From an uncultured Bacteroides sp. (GTDB lineage: Bacteria > Bacteroidota > Bacteroidia > Bacteroidales > Bacteroidaceae), in assembly GCA_900544675.1 (NCBI GenBank), contig UQVZ01000015.1:1-64000 (forward strand): DNA of 64,000 nt, in the 5' to 3' direction. Below, piece after piece: positions 8,106 through 16,592 of the stretch. Numbering within the stretch: position 1 is the stretch's first letter; every line of letters begins with the position of its first letter. The position numbers and the translations under genes were made by a program. A model generated the notes under the pieces. It saw only the letters and a program-made list of their open reading frames with translations. It made no database searches and had not been told where the DNA came from.

Positions 8106-8210
8106 TGGAAATCGCATTTTGCGACATCCAATTCCATTATAATGGGGGCAAGGAAATTACCCTATGCTTTTACTGAAAATGGAGTGGCAATGTTAAGCAG
8201 CGTCCTTTAG
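8106..8210 (+). pseudogene. ORF6N domain remnant
   Basis: The plus-strand frame from 8106 reads WKSHFATSNSIIMGARKLPY and continues AFTENGVAMLSSVL before a stop at 8208. It aligns over its whole length with WKSQIVMSNSIKMGVRRNPY..SVL of the intact ORF6N protein at 200-775. The domain's N-terminal half is missing and the 3' side ends abruptly in recombinase sequence. It cannot encode a working protein. Confidence 0.8.
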
Positions 8211-8311
8211 GTCATTCAAATATTTCAACTACTCTCTACCTTTATGTCCATCCAAATATAGAACAAAAGAAACGCTTCATCAGCAGAATGTTCAAATTTT
8301 CGGATAAATAA
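8207..8311 (+). pseudogene. Tyrosine recombinase (integrase) C-terminal remnant
   Basis: Starting at 8207, in a frame shifted relative to the ORF6N remnant, 34 codons read LGHSNISTTLYLYVHPNIEQ and continue KKRFISRMFKFSDK to a stop at 8309-8311. LGHxxIsTTxxYxH is the hallmark C-terminal motif of tyrosine recombinases, with the GH of the active site and the nucleophilic Tyr before VH. Everything upstream of the motif is gone. The junction with the ORF6N remnant falls at a shared CCTT/TTA, so a deletion probably fused two mobile-element genes. Confidence 0.75.
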
Positions 8312-8334
8312 GAATGTCTCTGTAGACAGCTTAC

Positions 8335-8430
8335 TTTTATGTCCTCCATACGGAGGACGTACGTCCCACGTATGGAAAACGTATATCCCCCGATTGGAGG
8401 ACGTACGTTTTCCGATTGGAGGACATAAAA
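8335..8430. repeat. Palindromic GGAGGAC/ACGTACGT repeat cluster
   Basis: TTTTATGTCCTCC (8335-8347) and GGAGGACATAAAA (8418-8430) are a perfect 13-bp inverted repeat. Between them GGAGGACGTACGT occurs twice (8352-8364, 8396-8408), and CGATTGGAGGAC occurs at 8391-8402 and 8413-8424. No reading frame is supported here. The cluster lies just downstream of the recombinase remnant and could be a recombination site or the end of a lost element. Confidence 0.8.
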
Positions 8431-8645
8431 ATAACATAGCCTGCAAACAGAATATAATAAAGTAATATATGCTTCTTAATTACCTGTCAATAAAAACAAA
8501 TACAGAGGTATAGAGTTTCATTCACGTAATACATTATCGCAACACCAACTCTTTACCGGTTGTATGCCGGTCTGTCTTTCGGACGATTATTTTAGGAAAA
8601 ACGAAAAAAAACAGCGAAAAGTATTGCAGATTCAAAAAATAGTCC

Positions 8646-8653
8646 TACCTTTG
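8646..8653 (+). promoter_or_regulatory. Promoter -7 box of tRNA-Cys
   Basis: TACCTTTG matches TAnnTTTG and lies 41 bp upstream of the tRNA. Confidence 0.6.
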
Positions 8654-8694
8654 CAACGCATTTGAGAAACATAGTGCAAGAACATAATCAGAAT

Positions 8695-8766
8695 GGTTCC
8701 TTGGATGAGTGGCTTAGTCAGCGGTCTGCAAAACCGTGCACGGCGGTTCGAATCCGCCAGGGACCT
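8695..8766 (+). tRNA. tRNA-Cys (GCA)
   Basis: The acceptor stem GGTTCCT pairs with AGGGACC, with U as discriminator, as expected for tRNA-Cys. The anticodon loop is CTGCAAA with anticodon GCA, and the T arm reads GGCGGTTCGAATCCGCC. CCA is not encoded. A terminator follows immediately. Confidence 0.96.
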
Positions 8767-8770
8767 CAAC

Positions 8771-8810
8771 AAGAAAGGCTGGTTGAAACATCAACTAGCC
8801 TTTCTTATTT
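8771..8810 (+). terminator. Terminator of tRNA-Cys
   Basis: AAGAAAGGCT.GTTGA and TCAAC.AGCCTTTCTT form a stem with a short loop, followed by TATTT. Confidence 0.8.
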
Positions 8811-8912
8811 CCTGTAACGACATGCATCCGGCATTCAACTTAGAACCGATATAAATTATTGACATTAAGAAAGTTTTAATTCTACCCTTGTATCACAAAA
8901 AGCAAATTCTTC

Positions 8913-8920
8913 TATTTTTG
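8913..8920 (+). promoter_or_regulatory. Promoter -7 box of redox operon
   Basis: TATTTTTG, with TTG at 8888-8890 about 22 bp upstream. It lies 29 bp before the start at 8950. Confidence 0.7.
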
Positions 8921-8949
8921 CAATCGGAAATTACATAAAACACATCATC

Positions 8950-10458
8950 ATGTTGCAAAAAATCAGACAGGTAGTAGCCGTTCTGTCTATCTGCGCGTTG
9001 ACCTTGCTGTTTCTCGACTTTACCGGAACCTTGCACACGTGGCTGGGATGGATGGCTAAAATTCAATTTTTGCCGGCTGTATTGGCTCTCAATGCCGGTA
9101 TCATTCTTTTTTTATTGATTCTCACCTTCGTGTGCGGACGGGTGTATTGCTCGGTCATTTGCCCGCTGGGCATTTTTCAAGACATCGTGGCACGCCTGGG
9201 ACGCGGAAAGAAAAAACTTCCTTACACGTATTCGAAAGCTAAGAACGTACTGCGTTACGTGATGCTTGCCGTACTGGTCGTGGCGCTTGTCGCAGGCATT
9301 CATGCCCTCGCGGCGTTGCTCGACCCCTATGCCACTTACGGCCGCATGGCAAACCAGTTCTTCCAACCCGTATGGATCGGAGCGAATAACGTGCTTGCCT
9401 ATTTTGCCGAACGCATGGACAGTTATGCCTTATACAGCACAAGCACGTGGCTGAAAAGCCTTCCGACATTCATCGTGACGCTGCTGATGGTTGTCGCCAT
9501 CGGCATCCTGGCTTGGAAAAACGGACGCACCTATTGCAACACCATCTGTCCGGTGGGCACGGTGCTGGGGTTCGTCTCGCGTTTTGCCTTGTTCCGCATA
9601 ATAGTAGACAAGGAGAAGTGTAAGAAATGCACGCTGTGCGCCCGCCATTGCAAAGCCGCCTGCATCGATATCCCGAACATGAAAGTAGATTACAGCCGGT
9701 GCGTCACCTGCTTCGATTGCCTCGGCCAGTGCAAGCACGATGCTATCCACTACCGGTTCGCTTACGGGAAGAAAACAGACGCTACAGAACAGCCCGCCTC
9801 TTCGCAACCGAAGGACAAGGGACGCCGTGAGGTGCTGGCAGGCTCGTTGCTGCTGCTGGCAGCCTCGGCAAAGGCACAGGCCGTGAAGAAAGCCGAAATC
9901 ATCAAGCTGGACGGCGGACTGGCAGACATCATCGACAAACAAGCACCCAAACGGCAGACTCCCATCACCCCGCCGGGTTCGCAAAGCGCACGCCACATGT
10001 ATCAGCACTGCACCGCCTGCCAGCTTTGCGTATCGGCATGTCCCAATGAAGTGCTGCGTCCTTCGAACTCGCTCGACACGTTCATGCAGCCCACCATGTC
10101 GTACGAACGCGGTTATTGCCGCCCCGAATGTACCCTGTGTGCCGACGTATGTCCGGCAGGTGCCATCCTGAAGATAGACAAGGCAGAAAAGTCCGCCATC
10201 CAGATAGGCCATGCCGTATGGGTGAAAGAGCGGTGCATCCCGCTTACCGACGGACAGGAATGCGGCAACTGCGCCCGCCACTGCCCGACGGGAGCCATCA
10301 TGATGATAGCTTCCGACCCGTCCAATCCCGAATCGCCCAAGATTCCGGCAGTAGACACCGAGCGTTGCATCGGATGTGGAGCTTGCGAGAACCTGTGTCC
10401 CGCCCGTCCGCTCAGCGCCATCTATGTAGAAGGTCACGAAGTGCACCGAATCATTTAA
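8950..10458 (+). CDS. NapH-NapG-like fused membrane ferredoxin
   Basis: This 502-residue protein looks like two electron-transfer subunits in one chain. Residues 1-280 resemble NapH/YccM: several membrane helices, CxxxCP loops (YCSVICPLG, YCNTICPVG), then two 4Fe-4S motifs (CKKCTLCARHC, CVTCFDCLGQC). At about 292 a Tat-like segment (RREVLAGSLLLLAASAKAQA) begins a second half resembling NapG, with four Cys clusters (CTACQLCVSACP, CRPECTLCADVCP, ECGNCARHCP, CIGCGACENLCP). The likely role is quinol-linked electron transfer across the membrane to a periplasmic partner. No Nap catalytic subunit lies nearby; the next gene encodes a Tat-exported aldo/keto reductase with its own ferredoxin domain, a plausible acceptor. 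Whether the internal segment is cleaved or acts as a membrane anchor is unknown. Confidence 0.85.
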   Translation: MLQKIRQVVAVLSICALTLLFLDFTGTLHTWLGWMAKIQFLPAVLALNAGIILFLLILTFVCGRVYCSVICPLGIFQDIVARLGRGKKKLPYTYSKAKNVLRYVMLAVLVVALVAGIHALAALLDPYATYGRMANQFFQPVWIGANNVLAYFAERMDSYALYSTSTWLKSLPTFIVTLLMVVAIGILAWKNGRTYCNTICPVGTVLGFVSRFALFRIIVDKEKCKKCTLCARHCKAACIDIPNMKVDYSRCVTCFDCLGQCKHDAIHYRFAYGKKTDATEQPASSQPKDKGRREVLAGSLLLLAASAKAQAVKKAEIIKLDGGLADIIDKQAPKRQTPITPPGSQSARHMYQHCTACQLCVSACPNEVLRPSNSLDTFMQPTMSYERGYCRPECTLCADVCPAGAILKIDKAEKSAIQIGHAVWVKERCIPLTDGQECGNCARHCPTGAIMMIASDPSNPESPKIPAVDTERCIGCGACENLCPARPLSAIYVEGHEVHRII

Positions 10459-10485
10459 CCGACAACGTAAACATTTCAAGCAATT

Positions 10486-11862
10486 ATGGAGAAACAAGAT
10501 AACCGCATGAACCGAAGGGATTTCCTGAAAATAGTCGGCATCAGTACCGCAGGTACGGCCGTAGCCCTGTCGGGATGCAAACCCAAAGAAACGACCGAAA
10601 CCTCAGCCGAAAGCCCTGTGCCGACCGGCAAGATGACTTATCGTAACTTCCCGCCTTCGGAAGACCATGTGTCCATATTAGGCTACGGCTGTATGCGCTG
10701 GCCTACGCTTCCGGCTCCAGAAAAGGGCGGAAACGTCATCGACCAGGAAGAAGTGAACCGCCTGATAGACTATGCCATCGAACACGGAGTGAACTACTTC
10801 GATACGGCTCCAGTATATGTGCAGGGATGGTCGGAAACTTCTACCGGCATCGCGCTGAAACGCCATCCGCGTGACAAGTATTTCATCGCGACCAAGATGT
10901 CGAACTTCGACCGCTCGGATTTCGAATCGAGCGTAAAGATGTATCACGACTCGATGAAGAAACTGCAGGTGGACTACATCGACTATTACCTGCTCCACTC
11001 GCTGGGCAATACGGGCAAGCGGAGTTTCCAGACCCGTTTCCTCGACAACGGCTTGCTGGACTATCTGGTAAAAGAGCGGGAAGCCGGACGCATCCGCCAC
11101 TTGGGCTGGTCGTTCCACGGCAGCAAGGAAGAATTCGACAAGATACTGGCATACCACGAACAGGTGCACTGGGATTTCATCCAGATTCAGCTGAACTACT
11201 CCGACTGGCTGCATGCCACCCCCGGCAACGTCAATGCCGACTACCTGTATGCCGAAATCGCCAAACGCCATATCCCGATGGTCATCATGGAACCACTGCA
11301 AGGAGGCCGCCTGTCAAAGGTGCCTGAGCACATCGTGGCACGTCTGAAGACACGCAACCCGGAAGGAAGTGTGGCCTCGTGGGCATTCCGCTTTGCCGGC
11401 ACACCGCCCATGATTCTGACCGTACTAAGCGGCATGACTTACATGGAACACCTGCAAGACAATATCCGCACTTACTCGCCACTGGTGCCGCTTACGCAGG
11501 AAGAACAGCAGTTCCTGCTGGATACAGCCGAGCTGATGCGTGAATACCCCACCATCCCGTGCAACAACTGCCAGTACTGCATGCCTTGCCCCTATGGTAT
11601 CGACATTCCAGGTGTATTGCTGCATTATAATAAATGTGTGAACGAAGGCAATATCCCGCAAAGCAAACTGGATGAGAACTACGCCAAGGCACGGCGTGCT
11701 TTCCTGATAGGATACGACCGCAGTGTGCCCCGCCTGCGCCAGGCATCCCACTGTATCGGATGCAAGCAATGCAATCCGCACTGCCCGCAATACATCGACA
11801 TCCCCCACGAGATGCAGCGCATTGACGCGTATGTGGAAAAACTGAAACAGGAAACCCTATGA
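10486..11862 (+). CDS. Tat-exported aldo/keto reductase with 4Fe-4S tail
   Basis: A 458-residue protein. The N-terminus has a twin-arginine signal (NRRDFLKIVGIS) followed by VALSGC, so it may be exported folded and lipid-anchored. Residues about 45-350 form an aldo/keto reductase TIM barrel (YFDTAPVYVQG, catalytic Asp/Tyr region). The C-terminus has two ferredoxin-like motifs (CNNCQYCMPCPYGIDIP, CIGCKQCNPHCPQYIDIP). The substrate is unknown. It is the second gene of the redox operon and overlaps the DUF1893 gene by 4 bp (ATGA). The pairing suggests electrons flow from the upstream membrane ferredoxin to this enzyme on the periplasmic side. Confidence 0.88.
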   Translation: MEKQDNRMNRRDFLKIVGISTAGTAVALSGCKPKETTETSAESPVPTGKMTYRNFPPSEDHVSILGYGCMRWPTLPAPEKGGNVIDQEEVNRLIDYAIEHGVNYFDTAPVYVQGWSETSTGIALKRHPRDKYFIATKMSNFDRSDFESSVKMYHDSMKKLQVDYIDYYLLHSLGNTGKRSFQTRFLDNGLLDYLVKEREAGRIRHLGWSFHGSKEEFDKILAYHEQVHWDFIQIQLNYSDWLHATPGNVNADYLYAEIAKRHIPMVIMEPLQGGRLSKVPEHIVARLKTRNPEGSVASWAFRFAGTPPMILTVLSGMTYMEHLQDNIRTYSPLVPLTQEEQQFLLDTAELMREYPTIPCNNCQYCMPCPYGIDIPGVLLHYNKCVNEGNIPQSKLDENYAKARRAFLIGYDRSVPRLRQASHCIGCKQCNPHCPQYIDIPHEMQRIDAYVEKLKQETL

Positions 11863-12275
11863 TGAAAGAACTGATTGACCGGCTCCATGCCGGAAACTAT
11901 TCGTGCGTCATCGCCAATCAGGGCGAGACGCGCACCTATACGCAGCGTGGTGTAGCCGACTTGTTCGAGCTTTATCAAACCGACCCTGCCTTTATGAAAG
12001 GAGCTTCCATTGCCGACAAGGTTATAGGCAAAGGCGCTGCCGCCCTGATGATACTGGGCGGGATGAAGGAAGTCTATACCGATGTAGTGAGCACGCCAGC
12101 CCGTAACCTGTTCGGGCAATACGGAGTGAAACTTTCATTCACACAAGAAGTGCCTCATATCATCAACCGCCAGCAGACAGGATTCTGCCCGCTGGAAACC
12201 GCTTGTGGAGAAGAAACCGACCTGAAGAAGCTTTATCAGATTATTTGCCACTTCATCGCAACAATGAAAAAATAA
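11859..12275 (+). CDS. DUF1893 domain protein
   Basis: This 138-residue protein matches the DUF1893 family (CVIANQGETRTYTQRGVADL; DKVIGKGAAALMILGGMKEVYTD). Such proteins are found in anaerobes and archaea near redox or cofactor genes, and their biochemical role is unknown; the fold is related to cytidine-deaminase-like proteins. The conserved Cys residues near the C-terminus (FCPLETAC) may bind metal. Its start overlaps the reductase stop, so the two are translationally coupled. A start one codon later (11862) is equally possible. Confidence 0.8.
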   Translation: MMKELIDRLHAGNYSCVIANQGETRTYTQRGVADLFELYQTDPAFMKGASIADKVIGKGAAALMILGGMKEVYTDVVSTPARNLFGQYGVKLSFTQEVPHIINRQQTGFCPLETACGEETDLKKLYQIICHFIATMKK

Positions 12276-12335
12276 CCACAGCTTACACAGATACGGGAAC
12301 CGAAAAAGGATTTCCCCAATCTGTGTAAGCTGTGG
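12276..12335. terminator. 17-bp inverted repeat between convergent genes
   Basis: CCACAGCTTACACAGAT (12276-12292) is perfectly complementary to 12319-12335 around a 26-nt loop. It starts right after the DUF1893 stop codon. It can act as a bidirectional barrier between the redox operon and the Crp/Fnr gene, although no T-run follows. Its arm resembles the dispersed 17-mer seen at 4931, 28555 and 55681. Confidence 0.65.
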
Positions 12336-12380
12336 CGACAAACTCTTATCTATAATAATATATGTATAGCGGGAAAAGAG

Positions 12381-13082
12381 TTACCCGATTTTACTGATTT
12401 TCTTCAGCTTCTCTTCGTCTACAATCTTGATTTTACGTCCATCGATGATAATCAGCTTCTCGGCAGCGAAGTTCGACAACGTACGGATAGCATTCGAGGT
12501 AGTCATGTTCGACAGATTGGCAAGGTCCTCACGCGACAGGTAAATGCTCAGCGTACATTGGTCTTCTTCCAGTCCGTAGGTATCTTTCAAGAACAAGAGC
12601 GATTCGGCAAGACGCCCGCGGATATGCTTTTGTGTCAGGTTTACCGTACGCGCATCAGAAATCCCCAAGTCTTTAGACAGCTGCCGAATGAAAAACATCG
12701 CCAGTTCCGAGTTCTGCCTTACCAGGTCTTCGATAACCGTCATGGGTACCAAACACATTGTACAAGGTTCAAAAGCAGCTGCTGCCGTTACAAAATTCTC
12801 TTTGGCAAAATAAGCACGGTAAGCAAAGTATTCCTTATTCTTTACTACACGGATAATCTGACTACGCCCGCCGACGCCGTCCTTATAAATCTTCACTTTA
12901 CCATTCAGCAGACACATCATGTATTGCGGAGTCTCACCTTCACAATAGATGACTTCGTTTTTCTTGTATTTCTGAATCGTAAAGTTCTGCGCAAGATATT
13001 CACGTTGCGCCTCTGTTAGAGGTTGCCATAAATCGGGGATACTTTCGGCAATCTCTGCTTCTGTAAGTTCCTTCTTTACCAT
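12381..13082 (-). CDS. Crp/Fnr family transcriptional regulator
   Basis: This 233-residue protein has an N-terminal cyclic-nucleotide-binding-like beta-roll (about 30-130, YKKNEVIYCEGETPQYMMCLLNGKVKIYK) and a C-terminal winged helix-turn-helix (about 160-225, YLSREDLANLSNMTTSNAIRTLSNFAAEKLI). No N-terminal Fe-S cysteine cluster like that of Fnr is present, so the signal is unknown. I start at 13082 (MVKKELTE), because the -7 box at 13111-13118 lies inside the longer open frame. It faces the redox operon and is divergent from the DUF5686 gene, so either could be a target. Confidence 0.88.
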   Translation of the reverse strand: MVKKELTEAEIAESIPDLWQPLTEAQREYLAQNFTIQKYKKNEVIYCEGETPQYMMCLLNGKVKIYKDGVGGRSQIIRVVKNKEYFAYRAYFAKENFVTAAAAFEPCTMCLVPMTVIEDLVRQNSELAMFFIRQLSKDLGISDARTVNLTQKHIRGRLAESLLFLKDTYGLEEDQCTLSIYLSREDLANLSNMTTSNAIRTLSNFAAEKLIIIDGRKIKIVDEEKLKKISKIG

Positions 13083-13110
13083 AGATGCTATAAAACGATG
13101 TTGTGGAGCA

Positions 13111-13118
13111 CAAAGGTA
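13111..13118 (-). promoter_or_regulatory. Promoter -7 box of Crp/Fnr gene
   Basis: Reads TACCTTTG on the minus strand, 28 bp before the ATG at 13082. Confidence 0.65.
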
Positions 13119-13184
13119 GTAAGAAAAAATGAAAATCTTTATTTTAATCCTTAAAAAATCATCCGATGACACGTGGATTTATTA

Positions 13185-13192
13185 TATATTTG
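13185..13192 (+). promoter_or_regulatory. Promoter -7 box of DUF5686 gene
   Basis: TATATTTG. The expected transcription start falls at or next to the ATG at 13202, which implies a leaderless or nearly leaderless mRNA. Confidence 0.6.
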
Positions 13193-13201
13193 CCTTTATA
13201 A

Positions 13202-15409
13202 ATGGCAAATATAAAAATTATATATGGTTTCATACGCTGGATGGGACTTTTATTGCTGTGTGCAACATGTCCGGTGTGGGGAGAGAATACTTATTCTGCC
13301 AAGGAATCTTTACCACCCAAAACCTTTGCTCCCGACTCCATCCTGACACATATATTCCAGGCTGCTACTCTTTATGCCACCGAAGTGGAAGAATATAAAG
13401 CCGACCTCTACCTGAAAGGCATGCTGCAGATTCATAAGCAAAACCGCATCATCAAATACATCCCGTCGATGTTCCGCTTCGAGAAAGGCGTAAACACCTA
13501 TATCCACGAATCTATCAGCAAACTGCATTACACCGCTCCCAATATCTACGACCGGAAAGTGCAAGCCATGTCAACAACCTTCCCGGGAAGCGAAAGCCGC
13601 TTTTTTGACATCCTGGATTTCCTGAAATTCAACCTCTATGCCCCTTCCATCATGGAAGACAAGGTACTTTCTCCGCTCAACGAAGAGTCGAGCATACACT
13701 ATCATTACCTGCTCGACTCGATTGCTTACCGGCGTAACGGGAAAATCTATAAACTGCGCATCATCCCACGCTATCCCAGTACCCAACTGCTGGAAGGCTC
13801 GTGCTGGGTATCTTCCGACGACTGGACCATCCGTTACCTGGACTTCCGGGGGAAATATGACCTGATAACTTTTCATGTCACCATGCACATGGGCGATACG
13901 CCCGAGACCAAATACCTTCCCCGCACAATGAATCTGGATGTCATATTCAAGTTCCTGCGGAATAACCTGGAAATGAATTATACAGGCTGGCTCGATTATG
14001 AAGAAATCAAGTTCAAGGACAAACAAACGAATCCCCAAAAATGGCTGTCGAAAGACCAAAAGTATTATAACCTTACCGACTCGTACACACTGACCTGCGA
14101 CACAACCCGCCTGATGCATAACCGCGATTCGTTTGCCCGCATACGTCCCTTGCCGCTTAGCGACCAGGAAGACAGCCTTTACCGGGCATACGACGCACGT
14201 CACCGGATAAGCCCGGAAGATACCCTAAAGGCTCCCCCGACCAAATTCAAGAAGAACCTGGTATTGCTCGGACAAATGGGAGACGCCTTGATAAGCAGCT
14301 ACAACATCGATTTTAATAAGGTAGGAAACATATCCTGCTCACCGCTTATCAATCCGCTATTGATAAGCTACAGCCACCGAAACGGCATTTCATACCGACA
14401 AGAATTCAAGTACAACAAACTTTTCCACAACGGCAAACTGCTTCACTTGGTGCCGCAAATCGGTTATAACTTTACCAAAAAAGAATTTTATGCCAAAATC
14501 GACGGCGAATATGTCTACAATCCCCGCAAACACGGTTCCATCTATTTAAGTGCAGGAAACGGTAACCGCATTTACAGTAGTGTCGTGCTCGACCAGCTAC
14601 AGGCACAACCCGACAGCACCTTCAGTTTCGACGGACTGAACCTGGACTATTTTAAGGATGTGTATCTCAATATCTCGCACAACATTGAAATCATCAACGG
14701 ACTGACGCTTTGGACCGGTATTTCGATGCACTGGCGTCATGCCGTCAACGGAACCCCTGAAGTGGCAGAACGGGTACGCCTGCACTACAACAGCTTTGCG
14801 CCCCGCCTGCGCATCGAATGGACACCGGGCATGTATTATTACTACGCCAACGGCAACCGTAAGGTAAATGTCGGTTCACGCTATCCGACTTTCCTTATCG
14901 ACTACGAACGAGGCATCCGCGTACTTGATGATTCGGGGGAATATGAACGTTTCGAAATCTCCGCCGAACAGGAAATCCGCATACGCGGCTTGCATACCAT
15001 CGCTTACCACATAGGGGGAGGATTCTTCAGCAATCAAGAAAATATGTACTTCGTAGATTATGTTAATTTTGCCAACCGCAACCTACCGCAAGGATGGAAC
15101 GACGATATCGGAGGCACTTTCCAGATGCTCGACTCGCGCTGGTACAATGCTTCACGTCATTATATCCGTGGCAACATGACCTACGAAACGCCTTTCCTAC
15201 TGCTTTATCCCGTAGGTCGCCTGCTTTCTTTCATCCAAAAAGAACGTATCTACGCAGGCATCCTCTTCATGCCTCACCTTAATCCGTACATCGAATTAGG
15301 CTATGGAATAGGCACACATCTTTTCGATTTCGGTGTATTTATCGGCAACGAACAAGGCAAGTTCACTTCCGTGGGCTGCAAATTCACCTTCGAGCTCTTC
15401 AACCGGTAA
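13202..15409 (+). CDS. DUF5686 family envelope protein
   Basis: This 735-residue protein has a signal peptide (n-region MANIKIIYGFIRW, then MGLLLLCATCPVWG). The N-terminal part (about 40-330) has the DUF5686 pattern (YKADLYLKGMLQ, ISKLHY, FDILDFLKFNLYAPS). The C-terminal half looks like outer-membrane beta-strands ending in SVGCKFTFELFNR. Bacteroidetes DUF5686 proteins are predicted outer-membrane proteins of unknown function; many carry an N-terminal carboxypeptidase-regulatory-like domain, which is not evident here. Because the promoter is so close, MGLLLL at 13241 is an alternative start. The stop abuts the stop of the convergent glycosyltransferase with no spacer. Confidence 0.8.
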   Translation: MANIKIIYGFIRWMGLLLLCATCPVWGENTYSAKESLPPKTFAPDSILTHIFQAATLYATEVEEYKADLYLKGMLQIHKQNRIIKYIPSMFRFEKGVNTYIHESISKLHYTAPNIYDRKVQAMSTTFPGSESRFFDILDFLKFNLYAPSIMEDKVLSPLNEESSIHYHYLLDSIAYRRNGKIYKLRIIPRYPSTQLLEGSCWVSSDDWTIRYLDFRGKYDLITFHVTMHMGDTPETKYLPRTMNLDVIFKFLRNNLEMNYTGWLDYEEIKFKDKQTNPQKWLSKDQKYYNLTDSYTLTCDTTRLMHNRDSFARIRPLPLSDQEDSLYRAYDARHRISPEDTLKAPPTKFKKNLVLLGQMGDALISSYNIDFNKVGNISCSPLINPLLISYSHRNGISYRQEFKYNKLFHNGKLLHLVPQIGYNFTKKEFYAKIDGEYVYNPRKHGSIYLSAGNGNRIYSSVVLDQLQAQPDSTFSFDGLNLDYFKDVYLNISHNIEIINGLTLWTGISMHWRHAVNGTPEVAERVRLHYNSFAPRLRIEWTPGMYYYYANGNRKVNVGSRYPTFLIDYERGIRVLDDSGEYERFEISAEQEIRIRGLHTIAYHIGGGFFSNQENMYFVDYVNFANRNLPQGWNDDIGGTFQMLDSRWYNASRHYIRGNMTYETPFLLLYPVGRLLSFIQKERIYAGILFMPHLNPYIELGYGIGTHLFDFGVFIGNEQGKFTSVGCKFTFELFNR

Positions 15410-16567
15410 TCATTTCCGCAAGAAGACTTCTTTCCGGCAAAAGGCGAAACGAATATGACGGATAAAGCTCCAGTACGGACGCAATACATCGAATACAGGC
15501 AAGAACAACCCGAACTTTTCTCCCAAATCCCATGCCGTATGATACCACACGTGCATCACCGTAAGGAAACGGACCAGCCATAAAGCGACCGCCATGCCTG
15601 CAACAATCCATTCTTCATGCATCACGCCTATAACCAAAGCCGCGACACAAGCCAGATGGAACAAGGCGCACGTTCCTGTCTCCAAGGCATTGAACAAAGG
15701 CATCATGCCCCGATAGAAATGTGCCGTAGCCAAAGCGCCCATCTTCTCTTCCCGCCAAGTCTGCTTGAAAGCCGGCACCGGCAAACGCACAATGCTCTCC
15801 TTGTCTCGTGCCACACGGGTATTCCTTCCGTTGGCAATGGCATTCACCAGCAAATCGTCGTCCCCCCGCTGTAATTTCAAGTGGTCGCTGAAACCCTTGT
15901 GCAACTGATAGGCTTGCTTACGGTAAGCCAGATTATCGCCAACACCCATGTAGGGATGTCCGGCAAGTGCCATACTAAGGTAACGCAAGGAATGAAAAAA
16001 CGAATCGGCAATGACGCGACGGGCAAAACATCCTTTTTTATACCGATAATTACTATACCCCAATACAACATCGGTTTCGGGTGTCATCTCCCGGGCAAGG
16101 CTTTTCAACCACTCTTTACTTTCGGGACGGGCATACGGACTGGTGACTACTATCCATTCATAACGGCTGGCACGGATGCCCATTGCCACTCCCAATTTCT
16201 TCCGGCTCACATAACGGGCTGTTTCGGGAATAAAGGTTATATACAGATTGGCATACGCGGCAGACAGACGCTTCAGTATCAAATCGTCTTCACCAGCCGA
16301 CTGGTCGTTGACGACGATAACTTCAAACACCGGATAATCCTGCTCCAACAGAGCTATCAGATTCTCTTCCAATGCCTCACCGGTATCTTTGGTCACGACT
16401 ATCACCGAAAGCGGAGGCCATTCAGTAGGTTCCGGATTTTCCTTTCGACGGAAATGCCGATGCAGACGACTGTACAAACCTAACACATACAACATCTGAA
16501 TCACCCAAAAGATACCACTTATCCCAACCAGCACAGCGGCAGTAGAAGTAAAGTCTATCGCAATCAT
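15410..16567 (-). CDS. Glycosyltransferase family 2, membrane-bound
   Basis: A 385-residue protein with an N-terminal membrane helix (about 8-28), a GT-A domain (SVIVVTKDTGEALEENLIALLEQDYP, VIVVNDQSAGEDDLIL), a GxGDNLAYRK acceptor-type segment, and C-terminal membrane helices (about 295-340). It probably transfers a sugar to a lipid or surface glycan at the inner membrane; donor and acceptor are unknown. I start at 16567 (MIAIDF) because the -7 box at 16593-16600 excludes the longer frame. It is monocistronic as far as I can see and convergent with the DUF5686 gene. Confidence 0.87.
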   Translation of the reverse strand: MIAIDFTSTAAVLVGISGIFWVIQMLYVLGLYSRLHRHFRRKENPEPTEWPPLSVIVVTKDTGEALEENLIALLEQDYPVFEVIVVNDQSAGEDDLILKRLSAAYANLYITFIPETARYVSRKKLGVAMGIRASRYEWIVVTSPYARPESKEWLKSLAREMTPETDVVLGYSNYRYKKGCFARRVIADSFFHSLRYLSMALAGHPYMGVGDNLAYRKQAYQLHKGFSDHLKLQRGDDDLLVNAIANGRNTRVARDKESIVRLPVPAFKQTWREEKMGALATAHFYRGMMPLFNALETGTCALFHLACVAALVIGVMHEEWIVAGMAVALWLVRFLTVMHVWYHTAWDLGEKFGLFLPVFDVLRPYWSFIRHIRFAFCRKEVFLRK

Positions 16568-16592
16568 ATCGTCTCTTCTTTGAATAACGCTG

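Noticed and set aside
8207..8766. Integrated element using tRNA-Cys as attachment site
   Set aside because: The recombinase remnant lies close, but no second copy of the tRNA 3' end is visible in the window.
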